Assembly (NCBI RefSeq): GCF_034372165.1
Contig: NZ_CP139698.1
Span: forward strand, 1,860,001-1,924,000
Direction: 5' to 3'
DNA: 64,000 bases
Source of the DNA: Christiangramia sp. OXR-203
GTDB lineage: Bacteria; Bacteroidota; Bacteroidia; Flavobacteriales; Flavobacteriaceae
Shown: piece after piece, positions 43,991-53,416 of the stretch
Position numbering within the stretch: the first letter of the stretch is position 1
Layout: each line of letters opens with the position of its first letter
Translations under genes and position numbers: made by a program
Notes under the pieces: model-generated
Seen by the model: the letters and a program-made list of their open reading frames with translations, nothing else
The model's database searches: none
What the model was told of the DNA's origin: nothing

Positions 43991-45849
43991 ACGCCAAGTT
44001 CATTGACCAGGTCAAGTTCAAATTTGAGATTATCAATAATAAATTCCTGTCTGTCTGGTGTGTTCTTGCCCATATAGAAGCTAAGCATTTCCTCTATAGA
44101 TTTGTCTTTATCCAGCATTACAGGATCCAAACGAATATCTTCTCCTATAAAATGCACAAATTCATCCGGCGAGATCTCACCTAATCCCTTAAATCGGGTA
44201 ATTTCAGGTTTACCTTTCAATTTCTCCATTGCCTGCTTTCGCTCCATCTCACTATAACAGTAAATAGTCTCCTTTTTATTTCTTACTCGAAATAACGGGG
44301 TCTGTAAAATATAGAGATGATTTTCCTTAATTAGTTCCGGGAAAAACTGAAGGAAAAATGTGATAAGCAGCAACCTGATGTGCATTCCATCAACATCGGC
44401 ATCTGTAGCAATAACAATATTATTATAACGCAGATCTTCCAGAGAATCTTCGATATTTAATGCTGCTTGCAGCAGATTGAATTCCTCATTTTCGTATACG
44501 ATCTTTTTTGTTAGTCCGTAGCTATTCAAAGGTTTACCCTTCAAACTAAACACTGCCTGGGTAACTACATCCCTGCTCTTTGTGATAGAACCGGATGCTG
44601 AATCTCCCTCTGTTATAAACAATGTTGTTTCAAGACATCGTTGATGTTTACTGTCGCCAAGATGTACGCGGCAATCCCTTAATTTCTTATTATGCAGACT
44701 GGCTTTTTTAGCTCTGTCTTTCGCTAACTTCCTGATTCCGGAAAGATCCTTACGCTCGCGTTCTGCCTGAAGAATTTTTCGTTGAAGATTTTCAGCCGTT
44801 TCCGGGTTTTTATGGAGATAATTATCAAGATTTCTTTTAATAAAATCATTGATATAAGTTCTTACCGTGGGAAGTTCTCCTCCCATGTCTGTAGAACCTA
44901 ATTTTGTTTTCGTCTGACTCTCAAACACCGGTTCCATCACTTTTATACTGATGGCAGTTACGATAGATTTACGAATATCGCTGGCTTCATAATTCTTGCC
45001 ATAAAATTCACGAACGGTTTTAACGATCGCTTCCCTGTATGCGGCAAGGTGTGTTCCTCCCTGTGAAGTATTCTGCCCATTTACGAAACTGTGGTACTCC
45101 TCGCTATATTGCGTTCTACTATGAGTGATCGCTGCTTCTATATCATCTCCACGCAGGTGTACAATTGGATACAGCATATCTTCTTCACTAATACTGTCCC
45201 CCAGGAGATCTTTTAACCCATTTTCAGAATAAAATTTCTCACCATTAAAAACTATGGTTAAACCTGGATTCAGGTAAACATAGTTCTTCAACATTTTCTC
45301 TATATACTCATTTCTGAATTTATAATTCTTGAATATCAGCTCATCTGGAATGAAGGTGATCTTAGTTCCTCGCCTTCTTGAAGTTTCCTCAAGATGCTCT
45401 TCATCCTGAAGTTCTCCCTTTGCAAACTCGGCAGCATGGCTTTTGCCATCACGCGAAGATTCTACTCTAAAATAGGAAGACAAAGCATTTACTGCTTTCG
45501 TACCTACACCATTTAGACCTACAGACTTTTTGAAAGCTCTGCTATCATATTTACCACCGGTATTCATTTTGGACACTACATCCACAACCTTACCTAAAGG
45601 AATCCCTCTACCAAAATCACGAACGATTACCCGTTGATTTTGCACAGAAATTTCGATGGTCTTTCCAGCACCCATCACGAATTCATCGATGCTGTTATCG
45701 ATAACCTCTTTTAATAAAATATAAATACCATCGTCCTGGCTGGATCCATCTCCAAGTTTCCCGATGTACATACCAGGTCGCATACGAATATGCTCCTTCC
45801 AGTCTAAAGACCGAATATTATCTTCGGTATATTTAGTATTGTCGCTCAT
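43987..45849 (-). CDS. parE: DNA topoisomerase IV subunit B
   Basis: A 620-residue ATPase subunit of topoisomerase IV. The GHKL ATPase carries [18 protein letters not shown] and [14 protein letters not shown]. The transducer domain follows. The TOPRIM metal centre has EGDSASGS and [16 protein letters not shown]-terminal conserved [15 protein letters not shown] closes the protein. The size and the missing insertion distinguish it from GyrB. First gene of the parE-membrane protein-parC-mscL operon. The upstream minus-strand region has TATATTTA, a near match to the -7 element. Confidence 0.95.
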   Translation of the reverse strand: MSDNTKYTEDNIRSLDWKEHIRMRPGMYIGKLGDGSSQDDGIYILLKEVIDNSIDEFVMGAGKTIEISVQNQRVIVRDFGRGIPLGKVVDVVSKMNTGGKYDSRAFKKSVGLNGVGTKAVNALSSYFRVESSRDGKSHAAEFAKGELQDEEHLEETSRRRGTKITFIPDELIFKNYKFRNEYIEKMLKNYVYLNPGLTIVFNGEKFYSENGLKDLLGDSISEEDMLYPIVHLRGDDIEAAITHSRTQYSEEYHSFVNGQNTSQGGTHLAAYREAIVKTVREFYGKNYEASDIRKSIVTAISIKVMEPVFESQTKTKLGSTDMGGELPTVRTYINDFIKRNLDNYLHKNPETAENLQRKILQAERERKDLSGIRKLAKDRAKKASLHNKKLRDCRVHLGDSKHQRCLETTLFITEGDSASGSITKSRDVVTQAVFSLKGKPLNSYGLTKKIVYENEEFNLLQAALNIEDSLEDLRYNNIVIATDADVDGMHIRLLLITFFLQFFPELIKENHLYILQTPLFRVRNKKETIYCYSEMERKQAMEKLKGKPEITRFKGLGEISPDEFVHFIGEDIRLDPVMLDKDKSIEEMLSFYMGKNTPDRQEFIIDNLKFELDLVNELGV

Positions 45850-46004
45850 ATAGATTCATGGAGTTTCGGTCTAAATATAAGGTAATAGCCGAAAAACTGA
45901 AACAGTTCCAGAGGAAAGTAATTAACAAAGATTTTAGATACGATGTTAATTAAAAGAATGAACTTAAAATGAAGTGTTATTGGTTATATTTTCAAATCTT
46001 GAAA

Positions 46005-47099
46005 CTAGACGTTGAATCTAAAATGCATTACATCGCCATCCTTAACGATATAATCTTTGCCTTCTACACGCATTTTACCAGCTTCCTTTACTTTTGCTTC
46101 ACTTCCAAAACTTACATATTCGTCATAGGCTATAACCTCAGCACGAATAAAACCTTTTTCGAAGTCGGTGTGAATCACACCTGCAGCCTGTGGGGCTGAA
46201 GATCCAACAGGAATGGTCCATGCTCTAACTTCTTTAACTCCTGCTGTGAAGTAAGTTTGAAGATTAAGCAATTTATAAGCTCCTCTAATTAGTTTTGCTG
46301 AACCAGGCTCTTCAAGCCCAATATCCTGAAGAAACATCTGTCTTTCCTCGAAATCATCAAGTTCAGTTATATCAGCTTCAGTTCCAACCGCAAGAACGAG
46401 AACTTCCGCATTTTCTTCTGCTACAGCTGTTCTAACTTTCTCTACATGTTCGTTACCATCAACAGCAGCACCTTCATCTACATTACAAACATACATTACC
46501 GGCTTATCTGTGATAAACTGTAAAGGCGCGATAAATTCCTTACGTTCGTCTTCAGTAAGATCGATCGCTCGAACAGATTTCCCAGCTTCAAGACCAGACT
46601 TCACTTTAAGTAAAGCAGCTTCCTCTTTCTGAGCTTCTTTATTACCTGTTCTGGCTGCCCTTTTAACTTTTTCAAGTTTCTTATCTGCAGTTTCCAGATC
46701 TTTCAATTGCAGCTCCATGTCTATCGTTTCTTTATCTCTAATTGGATCTATAGAACCATCTACATGTACAATATTATCATCCTCAAAACATCTAAGAACG
46801 TGAAGTATAGCATCGGTTTCACGAATATTTCCAAGAAACTGGTTTCCAAGTCCTTCCCCTTTACTGGCTCCTTTTACTAAACCAGCAATATCAACGATCT
46901 CCACCGTTGCAGGAATCACTTTTTCAGGATCTACAAGTTCTTCGAGCTTCAGCAGTCTCTGGTCTGGAACGTTTACAACTCCTACGTTAGGTTCTATCGT
47001 ACAAAACGGAAAGTTTGCGCTTTGTGCTTTAGCGTTACTAAGACAATTAAAAAGTGTCGATTTCCCTACGTTTGGCAGTCCTACAATTCCGGCTTTCAT
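46005..47099 (-). CDS. ychF: Ribosome-associated ATPase YchF (OLA1 family)
   Basis: A 364-residue Obg-related P-loop protein that hydrolyses ATP and binds ribosomes, with redox and stress roles. Walker A is GLPNVGKST at 7-15. [14 protein letters not shown] is the G3 region. [11 protein letters not shown] replaces the GTPase NKxD motif, as in all YchF. The C-terminal TGS domain ends the protein (ARGTYTFxxG-like region: [18 protein letters not shown]). A consensus TATCTTTG lies on the minus strand at 47134-47141, 35 bases upstream. Confidence 0.96.
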   Translation of the reverse strand: MKAGIVGLPNVGKSTLFNCLSNAKAQSANFPFCTIEPNVGVVNVPDQRLLKLEELVDPEKVIPATVEIVDIAGLVKGASKGEGLGNQFLGNIRETDAILHVLRCFEDDNIVHVDGSIDPIRDKETIDMELQLKDLETADKKLEKVKRAARTGNKEAQKEEAALLKVKSGLEAGKSVRAIDLTEDERKEFIAPLQFITDKPVMYVCNVDEGAAVDGNEHVEKVRTAVAEENAEVLVLAVGTEADITELDDFEERQMFLQDIGLEEPGSAKLIRGAYKLLNLQTYFTAGVKEVRAWTIPVGSSAPQAAGVIHTDFEKGFIRAEVIAYDEYVSFGSEAKVKEAGKMRVEGKDYIVKDGDVMHFRFNV

Positions 47100-47133
47100 A
47101 TACTATAATTTAGATGCTTTGTTTTTGCGGCTG

Positions 47134-47141
47134 CAAAGATA
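47134..47141 (-). promoter_or_regulatory. Candidate -7 element (TATCTTTG) for ychF
   Basis: An exact TAnnTTTG match on the minus strand, 35 bases before the start at 47099. Confidence 0.5.
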
Positions 47142-47190
47142 GGTATTAGATTCGAGAATAACATACATCCTTTTAGCAGCTTGACGGAAT

Positions 47191-47226
47191 AAAAAAAGCC
47201 CTGTGAATATATATTACAGGGCTTTT
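47191..47226 (-). terminator. Terminator of the coiled-coil secreted protein gene
   Basis: AAGCCCTGT and ACAGGGCTT (about 47196-47224) pair around an AT-rich loop. The A run at 47191-47197 is a T run on the minus strand. Confidence 0.8.
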
Positions 47227-47248
47227 AACAAACCTTGAAACAATTTAA

Positions 47249-48445
47249 TTACTCCACAATATACATTTCGTTGGAAGCTCTTATATATTCCTGCGGATTA
47301 AATGTGCTTTCAAAACTATTTCTAACCAGGTCTAGTTTCAATCTTAGATTTTTCATCTCATCCTTCAGGAATGGGTCATTTTCATATTTAGCGATCAATT
47401 TTTCATATTTTTCCAGATTCTCCAGTATTCTGAAGGTCAGCATCCCAAAACGAATCTTAAGATTCTGTACCGTTAACATCTGGTCGTGATACTCCTGTTT
47501 CCAGTTTTCCGGATTGGACTTTCGCTCTTCTACGATTTTATTTTCAGCGATTTTGGAAATATCCAGAATATACTGTGTTCGCTTTTTAGCATCAGTTTCG
47601 TTGGTGAATTTTTCAGTAAAACCATTGCGGGAGATTCCGAGGATCTCTACCATGTTGTCTTCAATAGCTTCCTGTTGCAATTCTTTAAGTTCATTAAGGT
47701 TCTTATTAATTCCTTCCCATTCGGTTTCGATCAGGTCTTTATCATGTGTAAATTGTGAAATACTAGTGGTGAGTTTGAGCATTTTGATGCTTTTTTCCCT
47801 CAACTCTTTATCTCTCCTATTTAATGAACCAACAAACTGACTGATTCCATCGATCAGGCTTCCGGCGAACATTCCCGTAAACGGTGTTCCTTTTGCCAGA
47901 TCACCTGTCACCTGCAACATATGATTAAGCGCTTCCAGCTTAGCATCGTCTTCTTTCTCTTCTTCAATGTAAGTTTTGAATCTGCCAAACCATTGCTGGT
48001 ATCCATCATAGTTCATTGGATTACTCACTTTGTCAAGTGTGGAGTAGAATTCACGGGAACTATTAAAAAGGCTTAGAGGTTTTATTTCACGCTCCATAGA
48101 AGCAAGGTTAAGAACAGCTGAGCTATAATTGTACTTGTAGACACTTACCGTATTTTTGTCGATCTCTTCCTGGCGCTGCTCTAAAAACTTAACTCGCTCC
48201 AGTAGTTTCTCTACTTTTTCTGAAGCCGAATTTGAAGTACGAATGCTTTCATCCAGATTGGTGATCTTGGAATCGATCTCTTTAATTCTGAATTCCAGAT
48301 TCTGACTTAGTAATGAACGTTCCCGGTTGAGTTCTTTTAATACCTGCTCGGTAACTGAAGCACTCTGATCTTCACTATATAGTTGTGCTGAAGCTGAAAA
48401 ACTTCCGAAGATAATAAAGAGAGCAGCAAAAAATACTTTATGCAT
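47249..48445 (-). CDS. Secreted coiled-coil protein of unknown function
   Basis: A 398-residue protein with a signal peptide (MHKVFFAALFIIFGSFSASA, cleaved before QLYSED), otherwise almost all helix. Long coiled coils cover about residues 25-105 (EVLKELNRERSLL-type heptads) and 215-300. Between them lies a glycine-rich hydrophobic stretch (GTPFTGMFAGSLIDGISQFVGSL in outline, near 185-207). The coiled coil-hydrophobic hairpin-coiled coil plan recalls alpha-helical pore-forming proteins, but no family match is claimed. The ATG at 48445 is used since a longer frame would add residues before the signal peptide. A single-gene unit. Confidence 0.78.
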   Translation of the reverse strand: MHKVFFAALFIIFGSFSASAQLYSEDQSASVTEQVLKELNRERSLLSQNLEFRIKEIDSKITNLDESIRTSNSASEKVEKLLERVKFLEQRQEEIDKNTVSVYKYNYSSAVLNLASMEREIKPLSLFNSSREFYSTLDKVSNPMNYDGYQQWFGRFKTYIEEEKEDDAKLEALNHMLQVTGDLAKGTPFTGMFAGSLIDGISQFVGSLNRRDKELREKSIKMLKLTTSISQFTHDKDLIETEWEGINKNLNELKELQQEAIEDNMVEILGISRNGFTEKFTNETDAKKRTQYILDISKIAENKIVEERKSNPENWKQEYHDQMLTVQNLKIRFGMLTFRILENLEKYEKLIAKYENDPFLKDEMKNLRLKLDLVRNSFESTFNPQEYIRASNEMYIVE

Positions 48446-48704
48446 AATTGATTGGTTTTGAAATCCTTTGATAACGAAGAATTGATGGTCATATTTCATG
48501 CCACACGAAAAATTGATTGATTAAAGACTAGCTTCAAGTTAAATGTGTGGATAACTGATACAATAAGTATCTGCGGTTTGACAATTTTCAGGACGAAATT
48601 ATAGAAAACATTTAATACTCAATTTCATTGAAAGATTAACAATCGTTCAGTTCAATAATTAACTGATTCACATCTTTATAAGCTTTTAAATGGTTATATT
48701 GTAT

Positions 48705-48720
48705 AAGTTTAAGTAAACTT
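48705..48720. promoter_or_regulatory. Palindrome before the 48728 gene
   Basis: AAGTTTA-AG-TAAACTT is a perfect inverted repeat eight bases before the start codon. It could be an operator or a translational control site. Confidence 0.3.
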
Positions 48721-48727
48721 TAATAAT

Positions 48728-50008
48728 ATGACTATGAATGCAAAACTTTTAAACCCTATTTCAGGAAAAAGTAGCCTGCTATTTTTTCTTAGTTTTATTC
48801 TATGTTCATTACAGATATATGCTTTTCAGCCTTCGGCTAAAGCGTTTAATGAATATAAAGGTGAAGTGGTGAATGAGAGAACCGGAAGACCTATTTCTTC
48901 AGCATACCTTTCCCTGAATAATAGTAACATTTCAACCATCACGAATGCTGATGGTGTGTTTTCCCTCAAAGTTCCAGAGGATATGACTGAAGCTACCGTG
49001 ACCATATCTGTTCTTGGATTTCAAAGTAAAACCCTTCCCCTGGATTATTTTAAACCAGAAGACACCCGTATAGAACTTTCAGAAACTATGGAAGAACTTA
49101 CGGAAGTTAGCTTATATAAAGCAACTAATCCACGCCTGCTGGTTCAGGACATGCTGGACAAAAAGGATGAAAATTATCTTTCAGATCAAAGTATCATGAC
49201 TTCCTTTTACCGGGAAACAATCAAGAAAGGATGGAGTAATGTTAGCTTATCTGAAGCAGTTGTAAAGATCCACAAAACATCTTACAAGGATAGCAAAAAA
49301 GATCTTGTATCTCTATATAAGGCTAGAAAAAGCACAGATTATGATAAACTGGACACCCTGGCGTTAAAGTTACGCGGTGGCCCTTTTAATACATTATACC
49401 TGGATATGATGAAATATACAGAGTATGTGCTTAGACCACGTATGATGGATAGCTACGATTTTAGCTTTGGTGAGCCTGCCAAGATCAATGATCGTTATAC
49501 TTATGTTGTAAATTTTAGAGAACGTGATGAGTCAGATCCATGGTATTACGGGAAACTTTTTATCGATGCTGAAACTTCAACTCTGGTTAAAGCTGATTAT
49601 AACCTGAACGTAGATAATAGAAATGCTGCTCAGGAGATGTTTGTAAAGAAAAAACCAAATGGAGCGAAAGTTTATCCTACAGCGTTGAATTACCAGGTTG
49701 ATTACGCTCAGAATAATGGGAAATGGCACTTTGCCTATGGAAAAGCGCAGATGGATTATGTAGTTAACTGGAAACGTAAGATCTTCAATTCTAAATACAA
49801 GATCAATAGCGAAATGGTTGTGACCGACTGGCAGCCATATTCTGAAGAAGAATTTAAAATGAACCAGGAATTAATAAGACCTAATATCGTGATGGTAGAC
49901 GATGTTTCTGGATTCTATGACTCACAATTCTGGGGTAATAACAATATTATCGAACCCGAAAAGTCTATTCAGAATGCAATTGATAAGATCAAACGTAAAA
50001 TGGATTAA
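48728..50008 (+). CDS. Carboxypeptidase-like regulatory domain protein (outer-membrane-associated)
   Basis: A 426-residue exported protein with a signal peptide ending near residue 33 (hydrophobic SSLLFFLSFILCSLQIYAF). A carboxypeptidase D regulatory-like beta-sandwich follows (about 40-120: YKGEVVNERTGRPISSAYLSL, then TNADGVFSLKVPE), as found on SusC-like receptors. The rest (about 130-426) is a conserved domain of unknown function with FYRETIKKGW and RPRMMDSYDFSF, similar to surface-exposed Bacteroidota proteins, often linked to TonB systems. No TonB box or plug is present. A single gene between a palindrome and a terminator. Confidence 0.82.
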   Translation: MTMNAKLLNPISGKSSLLFFLSFILCSLQIYAFQPSAKAFNEYKGEVVNERTGRPISSAYLSLNNSNISTITNADGVFSLKVPEDMTEATVTISVLGFQSKTLPLDYFKPEDTRIELSETMEELTEVSLYKATNPRLLVQDMLDKKDENYLSDQSIMTSFYRETIKKGWSNVSLSEAVVKIHKTSYKDSKKDLVSLYKARKSTDYDKLDTLALKLRGGPFNTLYLDMMKYTEYVLRPRMMDSYDFSFGEPAKINDRYTYVVNFRERDESDPWYYGKLFIDAETSTLVKADYNLNVDNRNAAQEMFVKKKPNGAKVYPTALNYQVDYAQNNGKWHFAYGKAQMDYVVNWKRKIFNSKYKINSEMVVTDWQPYSEEEFKMNQELIRPNIVMVDDVSGFYDSQFWGNNNIIEPEKSIQNAIDKIKRKMD

Positions 50009-50029
50009 ACTTAAAATCAAAAAATCAGA

Positions 50030-50054
50030 AACCCGCCAGTCGGCGGGTTTTTTT
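50030..50054 (+). terminator. Terminator after the 48728 gene
   Basis: AACCCGCC (50030-50037) and GGCGGGTT (50042-50049) enclose a four-base loop and are followed by T's to 50054. Confidence 0.88.
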
Positions 50055-50073
50055 ATACTTGAAATCGAAATGG

Positions 50074-50658
50074 TTATCCTATTTCAATAGTTTGCTCAAA
50101 ACTATCTTCAGAAGTTTCAATTATAAAGGTGTATTTACCAGAATCTACTTCCGAGAAATCAAACGCCTTCCTAAGTTCAGTTTCTCTCGTTTGGAAATTA
50201 CCAACCTTAACACCATTCTTATCGAAGACTTCAACACTAAGTTTCGATTCGCTTAGATTGGGCATATAAACCACTACCTGATCATCCACTATTTTAAAAC
50301 ATGGTTTGAATGCGAATTTGTAATTAGCATGATCAATTTTAATTTGGTCCTTTACTTTCGTAATTACAGTGGTAGACTTGCAATACTTTTTATCCAGAAC
50401 CAGTAAATATTCCCCGTGGTCTAGCGAATCGAAATTAAACTTCTTCGAAAATCTGGCGTCCTCATCCAGCTGATCTCTGAATATAACCTCAGCATTTTGG
50501 TTTAAAAGACTAAGCTCAGATCCATATTCAGTTTTCTGTATATCTACGATCAGATCATATTGATTCTCTACTTTTAGGTTCACACCATCTGTGGCAGAAC
50601 TGCTGAATGATACCAGTAACATGATTGCTACTACGAAATTGTTAATTGTGTTTTTCAT
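50074..50658 (-). CDS. Secreted protein of unknown function
   Basis: A 194-residue exported protein with a signal peptide (MKNTINNFVVAIMLLVSFSSS, cleaved near SSA/TDG). The mature part looks like two beta-sandwich units: VENQYDLIVDIQKTEYG with HGEYLLVLD, and a second with KLSVEVFDKNGVKVG and SGKYTFIIETSEDSFEQTI. This repeated FDSLDHGEYLL/FSEVDSGKYTF pattern suggests tandem Ig-like domains. There are two cysteines (CKS and PCF). No family is recognised; it could be a periplasmic or surface structural protein. It is divergent from the AraC gene. Confidence 0.75.
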   Translation of the reverse strand: MKNTINNFVVAIMLLVSFSSSATDGVNLKVENQYDLIVDIQKTEYGSELSLLNQNAEVIFRDQLDEDARFSKKFNFDSLDHGEYLLVLDKKYCKSTTVITKVKDQIKIDHANYKFAFKPCFKIVDDQVVVYMPNLSESKLSVEVFDKNGVKVGNFQTRETELRKAFDFSEVDSGKYTFIIETSEDSFEQTIEIG

Positions 50659-50811
50659 AATCTAAGGTTTTAAGTTATACTTGGATTAACTGATGTAAAC
50701 TTACCCTAGATCTACCTACTAAAGTAGCGTTAGATGATCCAGTTTATGTACTCAATTACCTAGATACAATCCATTTCAAACGTTATCGGTTAATCCAGCA
50801 CATATAATTGC

Positions 50812-50819
50812 TAATTTTG
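50812..50819 (+). promoter_or_regulatory. Candidate -7 element (TAATTTTG) for the AraC-type gene
   Basis: An exact TAnnTTTG match 51 bases before the start codon at 50871. Confidence 0.4.
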
Positions 50820-50870
50820 TAATACAAGCAATTACTATTCAGGTGTAATTTTAGATGAAATCTCGATATT

Positions 50871-51749
50871 ATGAATACAACATCAAAACCAAGGCTGGAA
50901 AGAATAGAACCTGGATTTGGGAGTTCATTTTCATATAGAACACATGATAAATTCCAGGTTGGTTCGAAAAAGACCTTTTGGCACTATCATCCGGAGGTCG
51001 AACTGGTTTACGTGAATGGCGGCTGCGGAAAGCGGCAGATAGGAAGTCATATATCTTATTACAGGAATGGTGATCTCATATTAATTGGATCGCTTCTTCC
51101 CCATTGTGCTTTTACCGATGGGCTCACTAATCATAATTGCGAAACGGTGATACAGTTTAGAAATGATTTTCTTGGCAATGAATTTCTTGACGCGCCTGAA
51201 ATGTCACGAATTCAGAACCTGCTCGAGAGAGCAAAAAAAGGAATCGTTTTTCATGGTGACACCAAGCGTGGTATAGGAGCTATCATTGAGTCTTTACGAG
51301 AGCTCAATCCTTTTCAAAAATTGCTTGGGTTACTGGAAGTTTTGAATACACTTGAAAAAACTGGGGATTATACGATTTTAAATGCTGAAGGTTTTCTGCT
51401 GGAAACTAACTTACAGGATAATGACAGGATCAATATCATTTTTAATTTTGTAAAAGAGCACTTCCAGAGACCAATTAGTTTAAAGGAGATCAGCGATAAG
51501 GTTAGTATGACTAACCCAGCTTTCTGCAGGTATTTTAAAAGAATTACCGGAAAAACATTTACTCAGTTTGTAAATGAGTACAGACTTGCGCATTCAGCTA
51601 AACTATTACACGAAAGACAGATTAGCATAACCGATGTTTGCTTTGAAAGTGGTTTTAATAATTTTAGTCATTTCAATAAACAATTCAAGGCATTTACTGG
51701 GAGGTCACCATCAGTCTATAGAAGTGAATTAAAATTTAGCGTTACATAA
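50871..51749 (+). CDS. AraC family transcriptional regulator
   Basis: A 292-residue regulator. The N-terminal cupin sensor domain (about 25-150) has FWHYHPEVELVYVNGGCGKRQIG and GDLILIGSLLPHCAF, typical of the sugar-responsive AraC group. Two HTH motifs make up the C-terminus (about 185-285): ISLKEISDKVSMTNPAFCRYFK and ITDVCFESGFNNFSHFNKQFK, followed by GRSPSVYRSE. The regulated genes are unknown; the divergent gene is a secreted protein of unknown role. The terminator at 51752 follows immediately after its stop. Confidence 0.93.
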   Translation: MNTTSKPRLERIEPGFGSSFSYRTHDKFQVGSKKTFWHYHPEVELVYVNGGCGKRQIGSHISYYRNGDLILIGSLLPHCAFTDGLTNHNCETVIQFRNDFLGNEFLDAPEMSRIQNLLERAKKGIVFHGDTKRGIGAIIESLRELNPFQKLLGLLEVLNTLEKTGDYTILNAEGFLLETNLQDNDRINIIFNFVKEHFQRPISLKEISDKVSMTNPAFCRYFKRITGKTFTQFVNEYRLAHSAKLLHERQISITDVCFESGFNNFSHFNKQFKAFTGRSPSVYRSELKFSVT

Positions 51750-51776
51750 AAAAACCCGCCAAATGGCGGGTTTGTA
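51750..51776. terminator. Bidirectional terminator
   Basis: AAACCCGCC (51752-51760) and GGCGGGTTT (51765-51773) form a short strong hairpin around AAAT. The A run to its left is a T run on the minus strand, so it best serves the convergent ferredoxin gene. Confidence 0.85.
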
Positions 51777-51792
51777 TTTTATAACTTGATCT

Positions 51793-52143
51793 TTAGTCGT
51801 GATGCATAAAACTTTGTTTCTGAAGTAATTTTTCTTCAGATTCAACATGCTCATCATCTGGAACACAACAATCTACTGGACAAACTGCCGCACATTGAGG
51901 TTCTTCGTGAAAACCTTTACATTCGGTACATTTATCTGGTACTATATAGTAAATTTCGTCACTTATAGGTTCCTGAGCTTCGTTTGCGTTGGCCTCTTTC
52001 CCTCCGGGAAGTACCACATCACCTTCTAGATCGGTTCCATCTGCATATCTCCAGTCATCTGCACCTTCGTAAATTGCCGTGTTAGGACACTCTGGTTCAC
52101 ATGCACCGCAGTTTATACATTCATCGGTTATTACAATTGCCAT
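51793..52143 (-). CDS. 2[4Fe-4S] ferredoxin
   Basis: A 116-residue low-potential electron carrier with two iron-sulfur cluster motifs. The first is C-x2-C-x2-C-x3-C at Cys9, Cys12, Cys15 and Cys19. The second is C72-x2-C75-x8-C84-x3-C88 followed by a further Cys pair at 92-93. The eight-residue insert in the second motif and the C-terminal extension match the Allochromatium/YfhL-type ferredoxin family. A long acidic insertion (about residues 26-62) between the two halves is unusual. The gene is divergent from the acyl-CoA reductase. Confidence 0.93.
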   Translation of the reverse strand: MAIVITDECINCGACEPECPNTAIYEGADDWRYADGTDLEGDVVLPGGKEANANEAQEPISDEIYYIVPDKCTECKGFHEEPQCAAVCPVDCCVPDDEHVESEEKLLQKQSFMHHD

Positions 52144-52277
52144 AGCTCTGTTTTTATTGGTAAATTTAAGTACTGAGCGAAAAAAGACCTGAGCTTTTAG
52201 AGAAAATTATGGTTAATAGCTTCGGAAACTTTAATTTCGCTTCACAAATTTAAGATAGGCCACCCTCATAACCAAAT

Positions 52278-53342
52278 ATGAACATGACAATCGAAGAGCA
52301 TACTTCAAACCTTGTTGCATTAGGAAAATTTTTAGGTCAGTTTCAGATCAATGGAGTTCAAAAACATCCGGATTTTTCAGAATTAGATGAGCTTACTAAC
52401 GAAATGCATGAGAAGATCGATGCTTCCATTCATCGTAACGGATGGTTTACCCGGGAAAATGTTATATTCTCACTTCAGCAGTGGAGCGAAGCATTAAAAT
52501 TCGAGAATATTCAAAAATGGATAGGTCGCTATGATCTTTCCAATTCTGGTGGAAAAAAAATTGGGATTGTTATGGCTGGAAATATTCCGCTGGTTGGTTT
52601 CCATGATTTTATTTCCACGATCATCTGTGATCACAACATACAGATAAAGCAATCCTCCAGTGATGAGCTGTTACTACCTCTTATCGCTCAATTTCTTATC
52701 GAGCAGAATTCAGAATATAAGAACAGGATAGAATTCACCAAAGGGAAATTAGAGAACTTTGATGCAGTGATCGCAACCGGGAGTGATAATACTGCCCGAT
52801 ATTTTGAATATTACTTTAAAGGAAAACCAAGCATTGTTCGCAAGAACAGGAATTCTATCGCTATCCTTACTGGAAAAGAGTCTAAAGAGGAGCTTGAGGC
52901 TTTAAGTGAAGACATCTTTCTTTATTATGGTTTGGGTTGCCGTAACGTATCTAAATTATATGTACCTGAAGGATATGATTTTGACCAGTTCTTCAAGGCG
53001 ATGTATTCCTGGAATACTATTATCAACGAAAATAAATATGCCAATAATTATGATTACAACAAGGCAGTTTATTTAATGAGTGAATATAAAATCCTTGATA
53101 ATGGTTTTTTAATGCTGAAAGAGGATGAAAGTTTTGGTTCTCCTATCGCAACAGTTTTTTATCAAACTTATAAGGATGAAGATAACCTGAAAGAAGTTCT
53201 TGATTCCAATTCCGAAAAGTTGCAGTGTGTAGTAAGGAAAGATCCAAAGCCCGATGAAGTTGCGTTTGGTAAAACACAACAACCAGAACTTTGGGATTAC
53301 GCAGATAATATTGATACTATAGAATTCCTTAGTAAACTTTAA
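52278..53342 (+). CDS. LuxC-like acyl-CoA reductase
   Basis: A 354-residue member of the LuxC acyl-CoA/acyl-protein reductase family, which reduces acyl thioesters to aldehydes with NADPH. GIVMAGNIPLVGFHDF and GLGCRNVSKLYV carry the NAD(P) region and probable nucleophile Cys221. No luxD or luxE genes are present, so bioluminescence is not implied. In Bacteroidota this gene is often found beside serC and a ferredoxin, as here, and the substrate is unknown. TAATTTCG at 52232-52239 is a near-consensus -7 element. Confidence 0.85.
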   Translation: MNMTIEEHTSNLVALGKFLGQFQINGVQKHPDFSELDELTNEMHEKIDASIHRNGWFTRENVIFSLQQWSEALKFENIQKWIGRYDLSNSGGKKIGIVMAGNIPLVGFHDFISTIICDHNIQIKQSSSDELLLPLIAQFLIEQNSEYKNRIEFTKGKLENFDAVIATGSDNTARYFEYYFKGKPSIVRKNRNSIAILTGKESKEELEALSEDIFLYYGLGCRNVSKLYVPEGYDFDQFFKAMYSWNTIINENKYANNYDYNKAVYLMSEYKILDNGFLMLKEDESFGSPIATVFYQTYKDEDNLKEVLDSNSEKLQCVVRKDPKPDEVAFGKTQQPELWDYADNIDTIEFLSKL

Positions 53343-53373
53343 TCTTATCATTTCGATAACAGCAAAGACCTTC

Positions 53374-53381
53374 TAAATTTG
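53374..53381 (+). promoter_or_regulatory. Candidate -7 element (TAAATTTG) for serC
   Basis: An exact TAnnTTTG match 35 bases before the serC start. Confidence 0.45.
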
Positions 53382-53416
53382 GCATCTTTGTAAATACACA
53401 CTAACAATACACATCC

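Noticed and set aside
52278-53342. Bioluminescence locus
   Set aside because: Only a LuxC-type reductase is present; luxA, luxB, luxD and luxE are absent.
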